A DNA stretch of 64,000 bases from Methylibium sp965279545 (GTDB taxonomy: Bacteria; Pseudomonadota; Gammaproteobacteria; Burkholderiales; Burkholderiaceae_C): NCBI RefSeq assembly GCF_965279545.1, contig NZ_OZ257250.1, positions 3,658,001 to 3,722,000 of the forward strand, in the 5' to 3' direction. Position 1 is the stretch's first letter; each line of letters opens with the position of its first letter. Under the pieces are notes generated by a model. The model made no database searches, was not told the DNA's origin, and saw only the letters and a list, made by a program, of their open reading frames with translations. Shown one piece after another: positions 7,962-15,851 of this stretch. A program made the translations under genes and the position numbers.

Positions 7962-9152
7962 ATGAAACTGCTCTGGTTCATTCCCACCCATGGCGACTCG
8001 CGCTACCTCGGCAGCGCACACGGTGCGCGCAGCGCGAGCTTCGACTACTTCCGCCAGGTCGCGATCGCCGCCGACAGCCTGGGCTACGAGGGCGTGCTGA
8101 TCCCGACCGGTCGCTCCTGCGAAGACCCGTGGGTCGTCGCGGCCAGCCTGATCGGCGAGACGCGGCGTTTGAAGTTCCTGGTCGCGCTGCGGCCCGGGCT
8201 GGTGGCACCGTCGCAGTCGGCGCGCATGGCGGCGAGCTTCGACCGGCTGTCGGGCGGGCGCCTGCTGGTGAACCTGGTGACCGGCGGCGACGCCGAGGAG
8301 CTGGCCGGCGACGGGCAGTTCCTGAGCCACGCCGAGCGCTACGAGCAGTCGGTCGAGTTCATGAAGATCTGGCGCGAGGTGATCGCGCGCTCGCACGCGC
8401 AGCAGGACTTCGACTTCGACGGCAAGCACCTGCGCGTGCAGGGCGCGAAGCTGCTCTACCCGCCCGTCACGCGGCCCTACCCGCCGCTGTTTTTCGGCGG
8501 CTCGTCGGAAGCCGCGCACGAGCTGGCGGCCGAGCAGTTCGACACCTACCTCACCTGGGGCGAACCGCCGGCCGCGGTGGCCGAGAAGGTGGCCGACATC
8601 CGGCGCCGCGCCGCGAAGCACGGCCGCACGCTGAGCTTCGGCATCCGCCTGCACGTCATCGTGCGCGAGACGGAAGACGAGGCCTGGCGCGCCGCCGGCG
8701 CGCTGCTCTCGCACCTGGACGACGCCACCATCACCGCCGCGCAGCAGCGCTTCGGCCAGATGGACTCGGTGGGCCAGCGCCGCATGGCAGAGCTCAACAA
8801 GGGCAAGTTCAATCGGGCCAACATCCGTGAGGGCCTGGAGATCGCGCCCAACCTGTGGGCCGGCGTGGGCCTGGTGCGCGGCGGGGCCGGCACGGCGCTG
8901 GTCGGCAACCCCGAGCAGGTGGCGGCGCGCCTCAAGGAGTACGCGGCCATCGGGCTCGACCACTTCATCCTGTCCGGCTACCCGCACCTGGAGGAAGCGC
9001 ACCGCGTCGCCGAGCTGGTGTTCCCGCTGTTGCCGCTGCAGCGCGACGCGGGTCCCCGGCCGGTCAACGTGCTCAGTGGTCCGTTCGGCGAGATCGTCGC
9101 CAACAGCTTCGCGCCACCGGCCGCCGCGCCGGTGCGCGTGGGTGCCAGTTGA
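7962..9152 (+). CDS. ssuD: FMNH2-dependent alkanesulfonate monooxygenase
   Basis: A 396-residue luciferase-like monooxygenase that cleaves alkanesulfonates to aldehyde and sulfite with FMNH2 and O2. The N-terminus WFIPTHGDSRYLG is an SsuD signature. The conserved LNVTGG-type region appears as LVNLVTGGDAEELAGDG, and FFGGSSEAAHELAAE and HFILSGYPHLEEA are typical family segments. Length is slightly above the E. coli enzyme (381). It is cytoplasmic and depends on SsuE for FMNH2. A purine-rich GAAGGAGAAACGCTCG stretch precedes the ATG and provides the ribosome site. It sits between the binding proteins and the permease. Confidence 0.95.
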   Translation: MKLLWFIPTHGDSRYLGSAHGARSASFDYFRQVAIAADSLGYEGVLIPTGRSCEDPWVVAASLIGETRRLKFLVALRPGLVAPSQSARMAASFDRLSGGRLLVNLVTGGDAEELAGDGQFLSHAERYEQSVEFMKIWREVIARSHAQQDFDFDGKHLRVQGAKLLYPPVTRPYPPLFFGGSSEAAHELAAEQFDTYLTWGEPPAAVAEKVADIRRRAAKHGRTLSFGIRLHVIVRETEDEAWRAAGALLSHLDDATITAAQQRFGQMDSVGQRRMAELNKGKFNRANIREGLEIAPNLWAGVGLVRGGAGTALVGNPEQVAARLKEYAAIGLDHFILSGYPHLEEAHRVAELVFPLLPLQRDAGPRPVNVLSGPFGEIVANSFAPPAAAPVRVGAS

Positions 9153-9168
9153 TCGCCCGGAATCCGTC

Positions 9169-10014
9169 ATGTCCGCCGTCGAAGCCGTCGAGCCCTCGCA
9201 GCCAGTTCTCTCTGTCGGCCCTCGCGCGAGCGTCGGCCGTTTGCCCGAGGTCTGGACGCGCCGCGTGCTGCCCTGGCTGCTGCCGCTGGCGCTGCTGGGC
9301 GGTTGGCAACTGGCCTCGCAGCTGGGCTGGCTGTCGACCCGCATCCTGCCCGAGCCATGGGCGGTGCTGAAGGCCTTCCGGGTGCTGGCAGCCTCCGGCG
9401 AGCTGTGGCAGCACGTGGCGACGAGCACCTGGCGCGCCTTCGCAGGCCTCGCGATCGGCGGCGGCCTGGGCCTGCTGCTCGGCCTCGCGACCGGCAGCTT
9501 CCGCGCGCTGGAGATCGCGCTCGACTCCAGCTTGCAGATGGTGCGCAACATCCCGCCGCTGGCGATGATCCCGCTGGTGATCCTGTGGTTCGGCATCGAC
9601 GAGGGGGCCAAGCTCTTCCTGGTGGCCTTCGGCGTGTTCTTCCCGGTCTACCTGAACACCTTCCACGGCATCCGCGCCGTGGACCCGGCGCTGATCGAGA
9701 TGGCGCGCAGCTACGGCCTGTCCGGCTTCGCGCTCTACCGGCAGGTGATCCTGCCCGGCGCGCTGCCCAGCATCCTGGTCGGCCTGCGCTTCGCTCTGGG
9801 CCTGATGTGGGTGCTGCTGATCGTCGCCGAGACCATCTCGGCGCAGTCCGGCATCGGCTACATGACGATGAACGCGCGCGAGTTCCTGCAGACCGACGTG
9901 GTGCTGATCGGCATCCTGCTCTATGCGCTGCTCGGCAAGCTGGCCGACCTGGGCGCCAAGGCGCTGGAGCGCTGGTGGCTGCGCTGGCACCCGGGCTACC
10001 AGCCGGCCCCCTGA
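9169..10014 (+). CDS. ssuC: Aliphatic sulfonate ABC transporter permease
   Basis: A 281-residue permease of the binding-protein-dependent (SsuC/TauC) class with about six hydrophobic segments. The cytoplasmic EAA-like loop MARSYGLSGFALYRQVILPGALPSI (residues about 180-205) contacts the ATPase SsuB. NIPPLAMIPLVILWFGID and GYMTMNAREFLQTD are typical of SsuC. The ATG at 9169 follows ssuD by 16 bases. It pairs with SsuB and one or both SsuA proteins to import sulfonates. Confidence 0.93.
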   Translation: MSAVEAVEPSQPVLSVGPRASVGRLPEVWTRRVLPWLLPLALLGGWQLASQLGWLSTRILPEPWAVLKAFRVLAASGELWQHVATSTWRAFAGLAIGGGLGLLLGLATGSFRALEIALDSSLQMVRNIPPLAMIPLVILWFGIDEGAKLFLVAFGVFFPVYLNTFHGIRAVDPALIEMARSYGLSGFALYRQVILPGALPSILVGLRFALGLMWVLLIVAETISAQSGIGYMTMNAREFLQTDVVLIGILLYALLGKLADLGAKALERWWLRWHPGYQPAP

Positions 10015-10037
10015 GGCGAGCTTCTTCCGCTGCGACC

Positions 10038-10970
10038 ATGCACCCCCTCGAACTCGAAATGAACGAACTCTCGGTCGCGCCGCTGCGCGAGCGCTGGCGC
10101 GACGCCGGCGTCCGCCGCCAGGACGCCCGGTTCCCACGCCAGGCTGCTGCGGTGACGGCCACCGAGCGCACCGCCGCGCCGCGCGGGACCGCGCTCGCCC
10201 TCGATCGCGTCGCCAAGCGCTTCGGTGATCGCGTGGTGCTCGACCGAGTCGACCTGTGTGTGGCGCCCGGTGAGTTCGTCGCCATCGTCGGGCGCAGCGG
10301 TTGCGGCAAGAGCACGCTGCTGCGGCTCGTCGCCGGGCTCGAGGCGGCGAGCGGCGGCACGATCGCCCTCGACGGTGCGAGCGACGTCGCCGCGCAGCGC
10401 CGGGACCTGCGCGTGATGTTCCAGGACGCTCGCCTGCTGCCCTGGAAGCGCGTGCTGGACAACGTGGCGCTCGGCCTCGAGGGCCGCGACGCGCAGCAGC
10501 GGGCGCGCGAGGCGCTGGCCCAGGTCGGCCTGGCCGAGCGCGCCGACGAGTGGCCGGCGGTGCTGTCGGGCGGGCAGCGCCAGCGGGTCGCGTTGGCGCG
10601 CGCGCTGGTGCATGCGCCGCGGCTGCTGCTGCTCGACGAGCCGCTGGGCGCGCTGGACGCGCTCACGCGCATCGAGATGCAGCGCCTGATCGAGAGCCTG
10701 TGGCGCCGCCACGGCTTCACCGCGCTGCTGGTCACGCACGACGTGGCCGAGGCGGTGGCGCTGGCCGACCGCGTGCTGCTGATCGAGGACGGCACCGTGG
10801 TGCTGGACGAAGGCGTCGCGCTGGCGCGGCCGCGCTCGCGCGGCGACGCCGGCTTCGCCGCCCGCGAAGAGGCCATCCTGCAGCGCGTGCTGCAGCAGCC
10901 CGCGGCCGAGCCGGCCTTGGAGGTCGCGCCTGATCGCCATCCGGCGCATCGGCTGCGCTGGGCGGTTTGA
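10038..10970 (+). CDS. ssuB: Aliphatic sulfonate ABC transporter ATP-binding protein
   Basis: A 310-residue ABC ATPase energising SsuC. Walker A GRSGCGKST (near residue 84), Q-loop FQDARLLPWKR, signature LSGGQRQRV, Walker B LLLLDEPLGALD and H-loop LVTHDVAEA are all intact. It is longer than E. coli SsuB (about 255): an N-terminal extension of some 45 residues precedes the ATPase core and a C-terminal tail of about 60 residues is Ala/Arg rich. Starts further in (ATG at 10059, near ELEMNEL) would shorten the extension. It is the last gene of the ssu operon; a CCCTCACCCC-type repeat follows. Confidence 0.92.
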   Translation: MHPLELEMNELSVAPLRERWRDAGVRRQDARFPRQAAAVTATERTAAPRGTALALDRVAKRFGDRVVLDRVDLCVAPGEFVAIVGRSGCGKSTLLRLVAGLEAASGGTIALDGASDVAAQRRDLRVMFQDARLLPWKRVLDNVALGLEGRDAQQRAREALAQVGLAERADEWPAVLSGGQRQRVALARALVHAPRLLLLDEPLGALDALTRIEMQRLIESLWRRHGFTALLVTHDVAEAVALADRVLLIEDGTVVLDEGVALARPRSRGDAGFAAREEAILQRVLQQPAAEPALEVAPDRHPAHRLRWAV

Positions 10971-10983
10971 GATAGCTCGGAAC

Positions 10984-11050
10984 CCGTCACCCCAGTCCTC
11001 TCCCCCGACAGGAGAGAGGGCCGGGTGAGGGGAAGGCCCCGGTTCACCCC
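10984..11050. repeat. Dispersed palindromic repeat (CCCTCACCCC / GGGTGAGGGG type)
   Basis: CGTCACCCCAGTCCTCTCC pairs with GGAGAGAGGGCCGGGTGAGGGG across a short CCCGACA loop. The same family occurs at 36160-36340 and 37645-37755. Such elements are scattered in intergenic positions of many proteobacterial genomes. Here it lies between ssuB and the thioredoxin-like gene and could act as an RNA 3' end. Confidence 0.7.
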
Positions 11051-11089
11051 GCCGCGGCGAGCGCCGCATACCGCAGGCACACTGTCGGC

Positions 11090-11458
11090 ATGACGAGCGA
11101 GCAAACGGACGACTGGCTGGTGGCCTGCCTGTGTGCGCAGTGGTGCGGCACCTGCCGCGACTACCGCACCGCTTTCGAGGCGCTGGCGCGCGAGCACCCG
11201 GCCTGGCGCTTCGTGTGGGTCGACATCGAGGACGACAGCGACGCGCTGGCGCCGCTCGACCTGGACATCGAGAACTTCCCGACCGTGCTGGTGGCGCGGG
11301 GCGCCGAGCTGCGCTTCTTCGGCACGCTGCTGCCGCATGCGGCGACCCTGGTGCGCACGCTCGAGGCGGCCCGGGGCGCGGCGCTGGTCGCGCTGCCCGC
11401 GGCGCAGTCGGCTGCGCTGGTGGCCACGGTGCGCACGGTGGGGCGGCCGGTGATCTGA
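11090..11458 (+). CDS. Thioredoxin-like protein
   Basis: A 122-residue cytoplasmic protein with a thioredoxin fold. The active site CGTC at residues 19-22 (in AQWCGTC) follows the first strand, and the cis-proline loop appears as NFPTVLV near residue 62. No signal peptide is visible. The C-terminal 40 residues are Ala/Val rich. It could reduce cysteines of neighbouring sulfur-metabolism enzymes, but this is only inferred from location after the ssu operon. The start ATG has no strong ribosome site. Confidence 0.82.
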   Translation: MTSEQTDDWLVACLCAQWCGTCRDYRTAFEALAREHPAWRFVWVDIEDDSDALAPLDLDIENFPTVLVARGAELRFFGTLLPHAATLVRTLEAARGAALVALPAAQSAALVATVRTVGRPVI

Positions 11459-11497
11459 GCGGCTCGCCTGAGACCAAGTCGCGCGACCCGCGTCGAA

Positions 11498-11610
11498 TCA
11501 CCCGACGCCCTTGCCAGCACTCACCGTCACCGCCTGCGCAGGCCGTCAAACCGCGACCCGGCTCAGCGCCCATGCCGACCTTTGCCGTTCAGTCCTTTGG
11601 ACAAGGCACC
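11498..11610. repeat. Dispersed repeat A, copy 1
   Basis: A 113-base segment about 80-85% identical by eye to 18086-18199. Both contain the palindrome GCCTGCGCAGGC followed by CGTCAAACCGCGACCCGG. No open frame or ribosome site supports a gene in it. It lies in the 287-base gap between the thioredoxin-like gene and the mop promoter. Confidence 0.75.
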
Positions 11611-11663
11611 CGGGGGCTTGACGGAGAGGCTGGAGGCCGAGACGCTCGCACATGCGGTTTGCG

Positions 11664-11716
11664 CATGTCGGAACGCGAAGTCCTTCGTTCCCCGATGACT
11701 CGCCGGGGTCTACCTT
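11664..11716 (+). promoter_or_regulatory. Candidate CysB-type promoter of the mop gene
   Basis: CATGTCG (11664-11670), 14 bases, TCGTTCC (11685-11691), 19 bases, then -10-like TACCTT (11711-11716). The spacings are identical to the two sulfate-binding-protein promoters. The -35 position is occupied by TTCC, far from TTGACA, as expected for an activator-dependent promoter. Confidence 0.55.
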
Positions 11717-11745
11717 CAGGTTTTGCACTGAAGAGAGTCCGCCGC

Positions 11746-11964
11746 ATGAGCATCACCGCCATCAACGTCCGCAACCAGTTCCGCGGCAGGGTCAGGGAAA
11801 TCATCGAAGGCCCGGTGGTCTCGGAGATCGAGGTCGAGACGCCGGCCGGCCTGATCGTGACCTCGGTCATCACGACCCGCTCGGTGAAGGAGCTGCAGCT
11901 CGCTGTCGGCAAGGAGGTGATCGCGCTGGTCAAGTCGACCGAAGTCTCGATCGCCACCTTGTGA
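11746..11964 (+). CDS. Molbindin-like single TOBE-domain protein (Mop)
   Basis: A 72-residue protein consisting of one Mop/TOBE domain. It begins MSITAINVRNQFRGRV and contains the typical GPVVSEIEVETPAGLIVTSVITTRS and the C-terminal VGKEVIALVKSTEVSIAT. Mop proteins form hexamers that bind molybdate, tungstate or related oxyanions and may store or deliver them. GAGAG lies about ten bases upstream of the ATG. Its promoter matches those of the sulfate uptake genes nearby, suggesting expression tied to sulfur supply. This fits the need to separate sulfate from molybdate transport but is inference. Confidence 0.88.
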   Translation: MSITAINVRNQFRGRVREIIEGPVVSEIEVETPAGLIVTSVITTRSVKELQLAVGKEVIALVKSTEVSIATL

Positions 11965-11971
11965 GCCGCTC

Positions 11972-12577
11972 ATGGTCCTCGCATCCCGAGCGCCGCGCCT
12001 GCTGGTGATCCCCGGTCTGCACGACAGCGGGGCCGCGCATTGGCAGACCTGGCTGCAATCGCAGTACCGCGATGCCGATCGGGTGGTGCAGCGCGACTGG
12101 GCCGAGCCCGACCTCGAGCGCTGGGCCGCGCGCATCGGCACGACGCTGGAGCGTGCGGCCGAGCGCGGCAACGCCGGCCCGTGCATCGCCGTCGCGCACA
12201 GCTTCGGCTGCCTGGCGCTGGCCCGTCATCTGGCGCTGCGCGCCGATTCGCCGGTGCGCGCCGCGCTGTTCGTTGCCCCGGCGGATCCCGACAAGTTCGG
12301 CGTCGCCGGGCTGCTGCCCCAGCAGCGCCTCGCGCTGCCGAGCACCGTGGTGGCGAGCGACACCGACCCGTGGATGAGCGCCGCCGCCAGCCGCCGCTGG
12401 GCGCAGCGCTGGGGCAGTGCCTGGCTCACGCTCGGCGACGCCGGGCACATCAACACCGAAGCCGGCTTCGGGCCGCTGCCGCTGGCGCGGCGCTGGGTCA
12501 CCGCGATGGCTGCGCGGCTCGCGCGCGAACAGCGGCCCGAGCGCGCCACGCTGGCCGAGTGGTCGTTCGCGGTCTGA
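11972..12577 (+). CDS. Alpha/beta hydrolase of the RBBP9/YdeN family
   Basis: A 201-residue protein of the RBBP9/YdeN serine-hydrolase family. It begins with RLLVIPGLHDSGAAHWQTWL (residues 9-28), the family hallmark. The nucleophile elbow is AHSFG with Ser77, the acid is probably the Asp in SDTDPWM, and the histidine lies in GDAGHINTEAGFG. No signal peptide. Natural substrates of bacterial members are unknown. It starts seven bases after the mop gene and is probably co-transcribed with it. Confidence 0.87.
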   Translation: MVLASRAPRLLVIPGLHDSGAAHWQTWLQSQYRDADRVVQRDWAEPDLERWAARIGTTLERAAERGNAGPCIAVAHSFGCLALARHLALRADSPVRAALFVAPADPDKFGVAGLLPQQRLALPSTVVASDTDPWMSAAASRRWAQRWGSAWLTLGDAGHINTEAGFGPLPLARRWVTAMAARLAREQRPERATLAEWSFAV

Positions 12578-12610
12578 GGCGCGCCGCCGCGGCTGCTTGG
12601 TTGCGAAACG

Positions 12611-12663
12611 CATAAGCGTCCTTGCTTTCATTCGTTCCGCGTTGAAGCGGCGCTTTCTAGCAT
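12611..12663 (+). promoter_or_regulatory. Candidate CysB-type promoter of the first sulfate-binding protein
   Basis: CATAAGC (12611-12617), 14 bases, TCGTTCC (12632-12638), 19 bases, TAGCAT (12658-12663) as -10. This is the same layout, base for base in spacing, as at 13801-13853. A further TCGTTCC at 12672-12678 lies downstream of the -10. Confidence 0.6.
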
Positions 12664-12712
12664 CTCTCCATTCGTTCCTTCCCGCCCTGATTCCGTGATT
12701 CCGAGGACCTTC

Positions 12713-13726
12713 ATGACCCGTTTCGCTTCCGTTCGTGGCGCGCTCGCCGCCTCGATTCTTGTCCTGGCCGCCGGCGCTGCCGCCGCCAAGGACGTGACCC
12801 TGCTCAACGTCTCCTACGACCCGACACGCGAGCTCTATGTCGACTACAACGCCGCGTTCGCCAAGTACTGGAAGGCCAAGACCGGCGACAACGTGACCGT
12901 CAAGCAATCGCATGGCGGGTCGGGCAAGCAGGCCCGGTCGGTGATCGACGGCATCGACTCCGACGTGGTCACGCTCGCGCTGGCCTACGACATCGACGAG
13001 ATCGCCGAGAAGGCCAAGCTGCTGCCGCCCGATTGGCAAAAGCGCCTGAAGCACAACAGCGCGCCCTACACCTCGACCTACATTTTCCTGGTGCGCAAGG
13101 GCAACCCGAAGGGCATCAAGGACTGGGGCGACCTGGTCAAGCCGGGCGTGTCGGTCATCACCGCCAACCCCAAGACCTCCGGGGGCGCACGCTGGGGCTA
13201 CCTGGCGGCCTACGGCTGGGCGCTGAAGCAGCCGGGCGGCAACGACGCCAAGGCCACCGAGTTCGTCGCCAGCCTGTTCAAGAACGTGCCGGTGCTCGAC
13301 TCCGGCGCGCGCGGCTCCACCGTGACCTTCGCCGAGCGCGGCATCGGCGACGTGCTGCTGGCCTGGGAGAACGAGGCCCACCTGTCGCTGAAGGAGTTCG
13401 GCGCCGACAAGTTCGACATCGTCTACCCGCCGCTGAGCATCCTGGCCGAGCCGCCGGTGGCGGTGGTCGACAAGGTGGTCGACAAGAAGGGCACGCGCGA
13501 CGTGGCCCAGGCCTACCTCGAGTACCTCTACACGCCCGAAGGCCAGGAGATCGCCGCGCGCAACTTCTATCGCCCGACCGACGACAAAGTGGCCGCCAGG
13601 TACGCGAAGAACTTCCCGAAGCTGAACCTGTTCACCATCGATGCGCTGTTCGGCGGCTGGGCCAAGGCGCAGAAGACACACTTCGCCGACGGCGGGGTGT
13701 TCGACCAGATCTATACCAAACGCTGA
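12713..13726 (+). CDS. sbp: Sulfate ABC transporter substrate-binding protein (first copy)
   Basis: A 337-residue periplasmic sulfate/thiosulfate-binding protein. A signal peptide (hydrophobic ASILVLAAGAAAA) is followed by the family start VTLLNVSYDPTRELY. QSHGGSGKQARSVIDG, the sulfate-loop segment, and PKTSGGARWGYLAAYGWA are conserved. GAGGA precedes the ATG by six bases. It lies outside the cysTWA block under its own promoter, which matches that of the second copy, so it probably shares the same CysTWA permease. Confidence 0.93.
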   Translation: MTRFASVRGALAASILVLAAGAAAAKDVTLLNVSYDPTRELYVDYNAAFAKYWKAKTGDNVTVKQSHGGSGKQARSVIDGIDSDVVTLALAYDIDEIAEKAKLLPPDWQKRLKHNSAPYTSTYIFLVRKGNPKGIKDWGDLVKPGVSVITANPKTSGGARWGYLAAYGWALKQPGGNDAKATEFVASLFKNVPVLDSGARGSTVTFAERGIGDVLLAWENEAHLSLKEFGADKFDIVYPPLSILAEPPVAVVDKVVDKKGTRDVAQAYLEYLYTPEGQEIAARNFYRPTDDKVAARYAKNFPKLNLFTIDALFGGWAKAQKTHFADGGVFDQIYTKR

Positions 13727-13800
13727 TCGGATCAGGTTCTTCAAGAGAACGGGCGCCCACATCGAGGGCGCCTGTCGGCGTTTGATATCGCCATTTTTCT

Positions 13801-13853
13801 CATAAGCATCGGACGAAACTGTCGTTCCTGTTTTAAGCCGGCCTCCGTAGCAT
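13801..13853 (+). promoter_or_regulatory. Candidate CysB-type promoter of the second sulfate-binding protein and cysTWA
   Basis: CATAAGC (13801-13807), 14 bases, TCGTTCC (13822-13828), 19 bases, TAGCAT (13848-13853). Identical motifs and spacings occur 1,190 bases upstream. The -35 position holds TTCCTG, consistent with activator dependence. Confidence 0.6.
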
Positions 13854-13899
13854 CCGGTCACTTCGATCCTCCTGCCGGTGTTTCAGCACCCGCCCGACC

Positions 13900-14913
13900 A
13901 TGTCCCGCACCCCCTTGCTGCTGCGCCGCGCGCTGATCGCGTCTCCCCTCCTCGTTGCGGCCGGCTGGGCCGCCGCGGCCGGCCCGAGCCTGCTGAACGT
14001 CAGCTACGACGTGTCGCGCGAGTTCTACAAGGCCATCAACCCGGCCTTCCAGAAGCAGTGGCAGCAGGCGACCGGCGAGGAGCTGACGATCAACCAGTCG
14101 CACGGCGGCTCGAGCAAGCAGGCCCGCGCGGTGATCGACGGTCTCGAAGCCGACGTGGTGACGATGAACCAGTCCAGCGACATCGACGCCATCGCCAGCC
14201 TCGGCAAGCTGATCCCCGCGGACTGGGCCAAGCGCCTGCCGAACAACGCCGCGCCGACCACCTCGGTCACGGTGATCCTGGTGCGCAAGGGCAACCCGAA
14301 GAAGATCGCCGACTGGACCGATCTCGCGAAACCCGGCGTCAGCGTCGTGATTCCCAACCCCAAGATCACGGGCAACGGCCGCTACAGCTATGTCGCCGCC
14401 TGGGGCTCGGCCATCAAGGCCGGCGGCACGCCGGCCCGGGCGCGCGAACTGGTGCAGAAGATCTTCGCCAACGTGCCGGTGTTCGACGGCGGCGGACGGG
14501 CCGCGACGACCACCTTCGCCCAGCGCAACATCGGCGACGCGCTGGCGACCTTCGAGTCCGAGGTGAACCTGATCAAGGCCGAGTTCGGCGACAACTTCGA
14601 CGTCGTCTACCCCACGTCGACGATCCTGGCCGAGAACCCGGTCTCGGTGATCGACAAGGTGGTCGACAGACGAGGCACGCGCAAGCAGGCCGAGGCCTAC
14701 CTGAAGTTCCTGTGGTCCGACGAAGCGCAGGAGATCGCGGCGAAGCACCAGCTGCGCCCGCGCTCGACCGCGCTGCTGGCCAAGTACGCGAAGGATTTCC
14801 CGAAGGTCAACACCTTCACGATCGACGAGATCTTCGGTGGCTGGAGCAAGGCCCAGAAGGAGCATTTCGACGACGGCGGCATCTACGACCAGATCCTCGC
14901 GGCGCGCAAATGA
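13900..14913 (+). CDS. sbp: Sulfate ABC transporter substrate-binding protein (second copy)
   Basis: A 337-residue paralogue of the preceding binding protein and first gene of the sbp-cysT-cysW-cysA operon. Signal peptide is about 26 residues, then SLLNVSYDVSREFYKAINP. QSHGGSSKQARAVIDGLEAD and PKITGNGRYSYVAAWGSA match the family. The two copies differ strongly in the N-terminal lobe (AKTGDNVTVK versus ATGEELTINQ) while the C-terminal FGGWSKAQKEHFDDGG is nearly shared. One may favour thiosulfate and the other sulfate; the sequence does not decide. No strong ribosome site is seen. Confidence 0.93.
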   Translation: MSRTPLLLRRALIASPLLVAAGWAAAAGPSLLNVSYDVSREFYKAINPAFQKQWQQATGEELTINQSHGGSSKQARAVIDGLEADVVTMNQSSDIDAIASLGKLIPADWAKRLPNNAAPTTSVTVILVRKGNPKKIADWTDLAKPGVSVVIPNPKITGNGRYSYVAAWGSAIKAGGTPARARELVQKIFANVPVFDGGGRAATTTFAQRNIGDALATFESEVNLIKAEFGDNFDVVYPTSTILAENPVSVIDKVVDRRGTRKQAEAYLKFLWSDEAQEIAAKHQLRPRSTALLAKYAKDFPKVNTFTIDEIFGGWSKAQKEHFDDGGIYDQILAARK

Positions 14914-14933
14914 GCGCTACGCAGACGCGCGCG

Positions 14934-15010
14934 GGCCGAGCGCCGGGCCGCCCCAAGCCGGCCCGCATCCCCTCGGGGGATCGACGACCGCACTCGTTCG
15001 GCGAGGGGTA
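14934..15010. repeat. Dispersed repeat C (GGGCCGCCCCAAGCCGGC type), copy 1
   Basis: CGCCGGGCCGCCCCAAGCCGGC followed by CCCCTCGGGGGA and TTCGGCGAGGGG. Related copies lie at 28524-28679 (tandem) and 58731-58800 (inverted). It occupies nearly the whole gap between the sulfate-binding-protein gene and cysT, so it is transcribed within the operon and its hairpins may affect cysT expression. Confidence 0.7.
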
Positions 15011-15013
15011 GTC

Positions 15014-15850
15014 ATGTTCCTGTCCCGCACCCTGCTGCGGCGGCACAGCGTGCTGCCGGGCTTCGATCTCGCGCTCGGCTTCACGCTGCTCTACCTGAGC
15101 CTGATCGTGCTCGTGCCGCTGAGCGCTGCCTTCCTGAAGACCTTCACGCTCACCTGGCCGGCGTTCTGGGACGCCGTCACGTCGCCGCGCGTCGTGGCGT
15201 CGTACCGGCTGACCTTCGGCGCGTCGCTGGCCGGTGCGCTGCTCAATGCGGTGTTCGGACTCGTGATCGCCTGGGTGCTGGTGCGCTACGACTTCCCGGC
15301 CAAGCGCATCGTCGACGCGCTGGTGGACCTGCCGTTCGCGCTGCCGACGGCGGTGGCCGGCATCGCACTCTCCGCGATCTACGCGCAGAACGGCTGGATC
15401 GGCCAGTACCTGCCGTTCAAGGTGAGCTTCACGCCGGTAGGTGTGTTCGTCGCGCTCACCTTCATCGGCCTGCCCTTCGTCGTGCGCACGCTGCAGCCGG
15501 TGCTCGAGGACCTGAGCAAGGAAATCGAGGAGGCCGCCGCCACGCTGGGCGCAAGCCGGGCGCAGACCTTTCGCATCGTGATCTTCCCGATCCTGATTCC
15601 GGCGCTGCTGACCGGCTTCGCGCTCGCCTTCGCGCGCGCGCTGGGCGAGTACGGCTCGGTGATCTTCATCGCCGGCAACCTGCCCCTGGTCAGCGAGATC
15701 ACGCCGCTGCTCATCATCACCAAGCTCGAGCAGTACGACTACGCCGGCGCCACCGCGATCGCCGTGGTGATGCTGGTCGCGAGCTTCGTGCTGCTGCTGG
15801 GCATCAACCTGCTGCAGGCCTGGTCGCGCCGGCGGCAGGGAGGGAACTGA
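15014..15850 (+). CDS. cysT: Sulfate/thiosulfate ABC transporter permease CysT (CysU)
   Basis: A 278-residue inner-membrane permease with about six membrane segments. FDLALGFTLLYLSLIVLVPL is the first. The EAA loop EEAAATLGASRAQTFRIVIFP lies near residues 176-196, and ALGEYGSVIFIAGNLP is diagnostic of CysT. The ATG at 15014 follows a GAGGGGT stretch. It forms the channel with CysW; the stop is two bases before the cysW start. Confidence 0.95.
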   Translation: MFLSRTLLRRHSVLPGFDLALGFTLLYLSLIVLVPLSAAFLKTFTLTWPAFWDAVTSPRVVASYRLTFGASLAGALLNAVFGLVIAWVLVRYDFPAKRIVDALVDLPFALPTAVAGIALSAIYAQNGWIGQYLPFKVSFTPVGVFVALTFIGLPFVVRTLQPVLEDLSKEIEEAAATLGASRAQTFRIVIFPILIPALLTGFALAFARALGEYGSVIFIAGNLPLVSEITPLLIITKLEQYDYAGATAIAVVMLVASFVLLLGINLLQAWSRRRQGGN

Positions 15851-15851
15851 C

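Noticed and set aside
13752..13773. Hairpin GGCGCCC/GGGCGCC after the first sulfate-binding protein as a terminator
   Set aside because: The stem is built on a self-complementary word, no T-run follows, and the next promoter begins soon after; evidence too weak to list as a feature.
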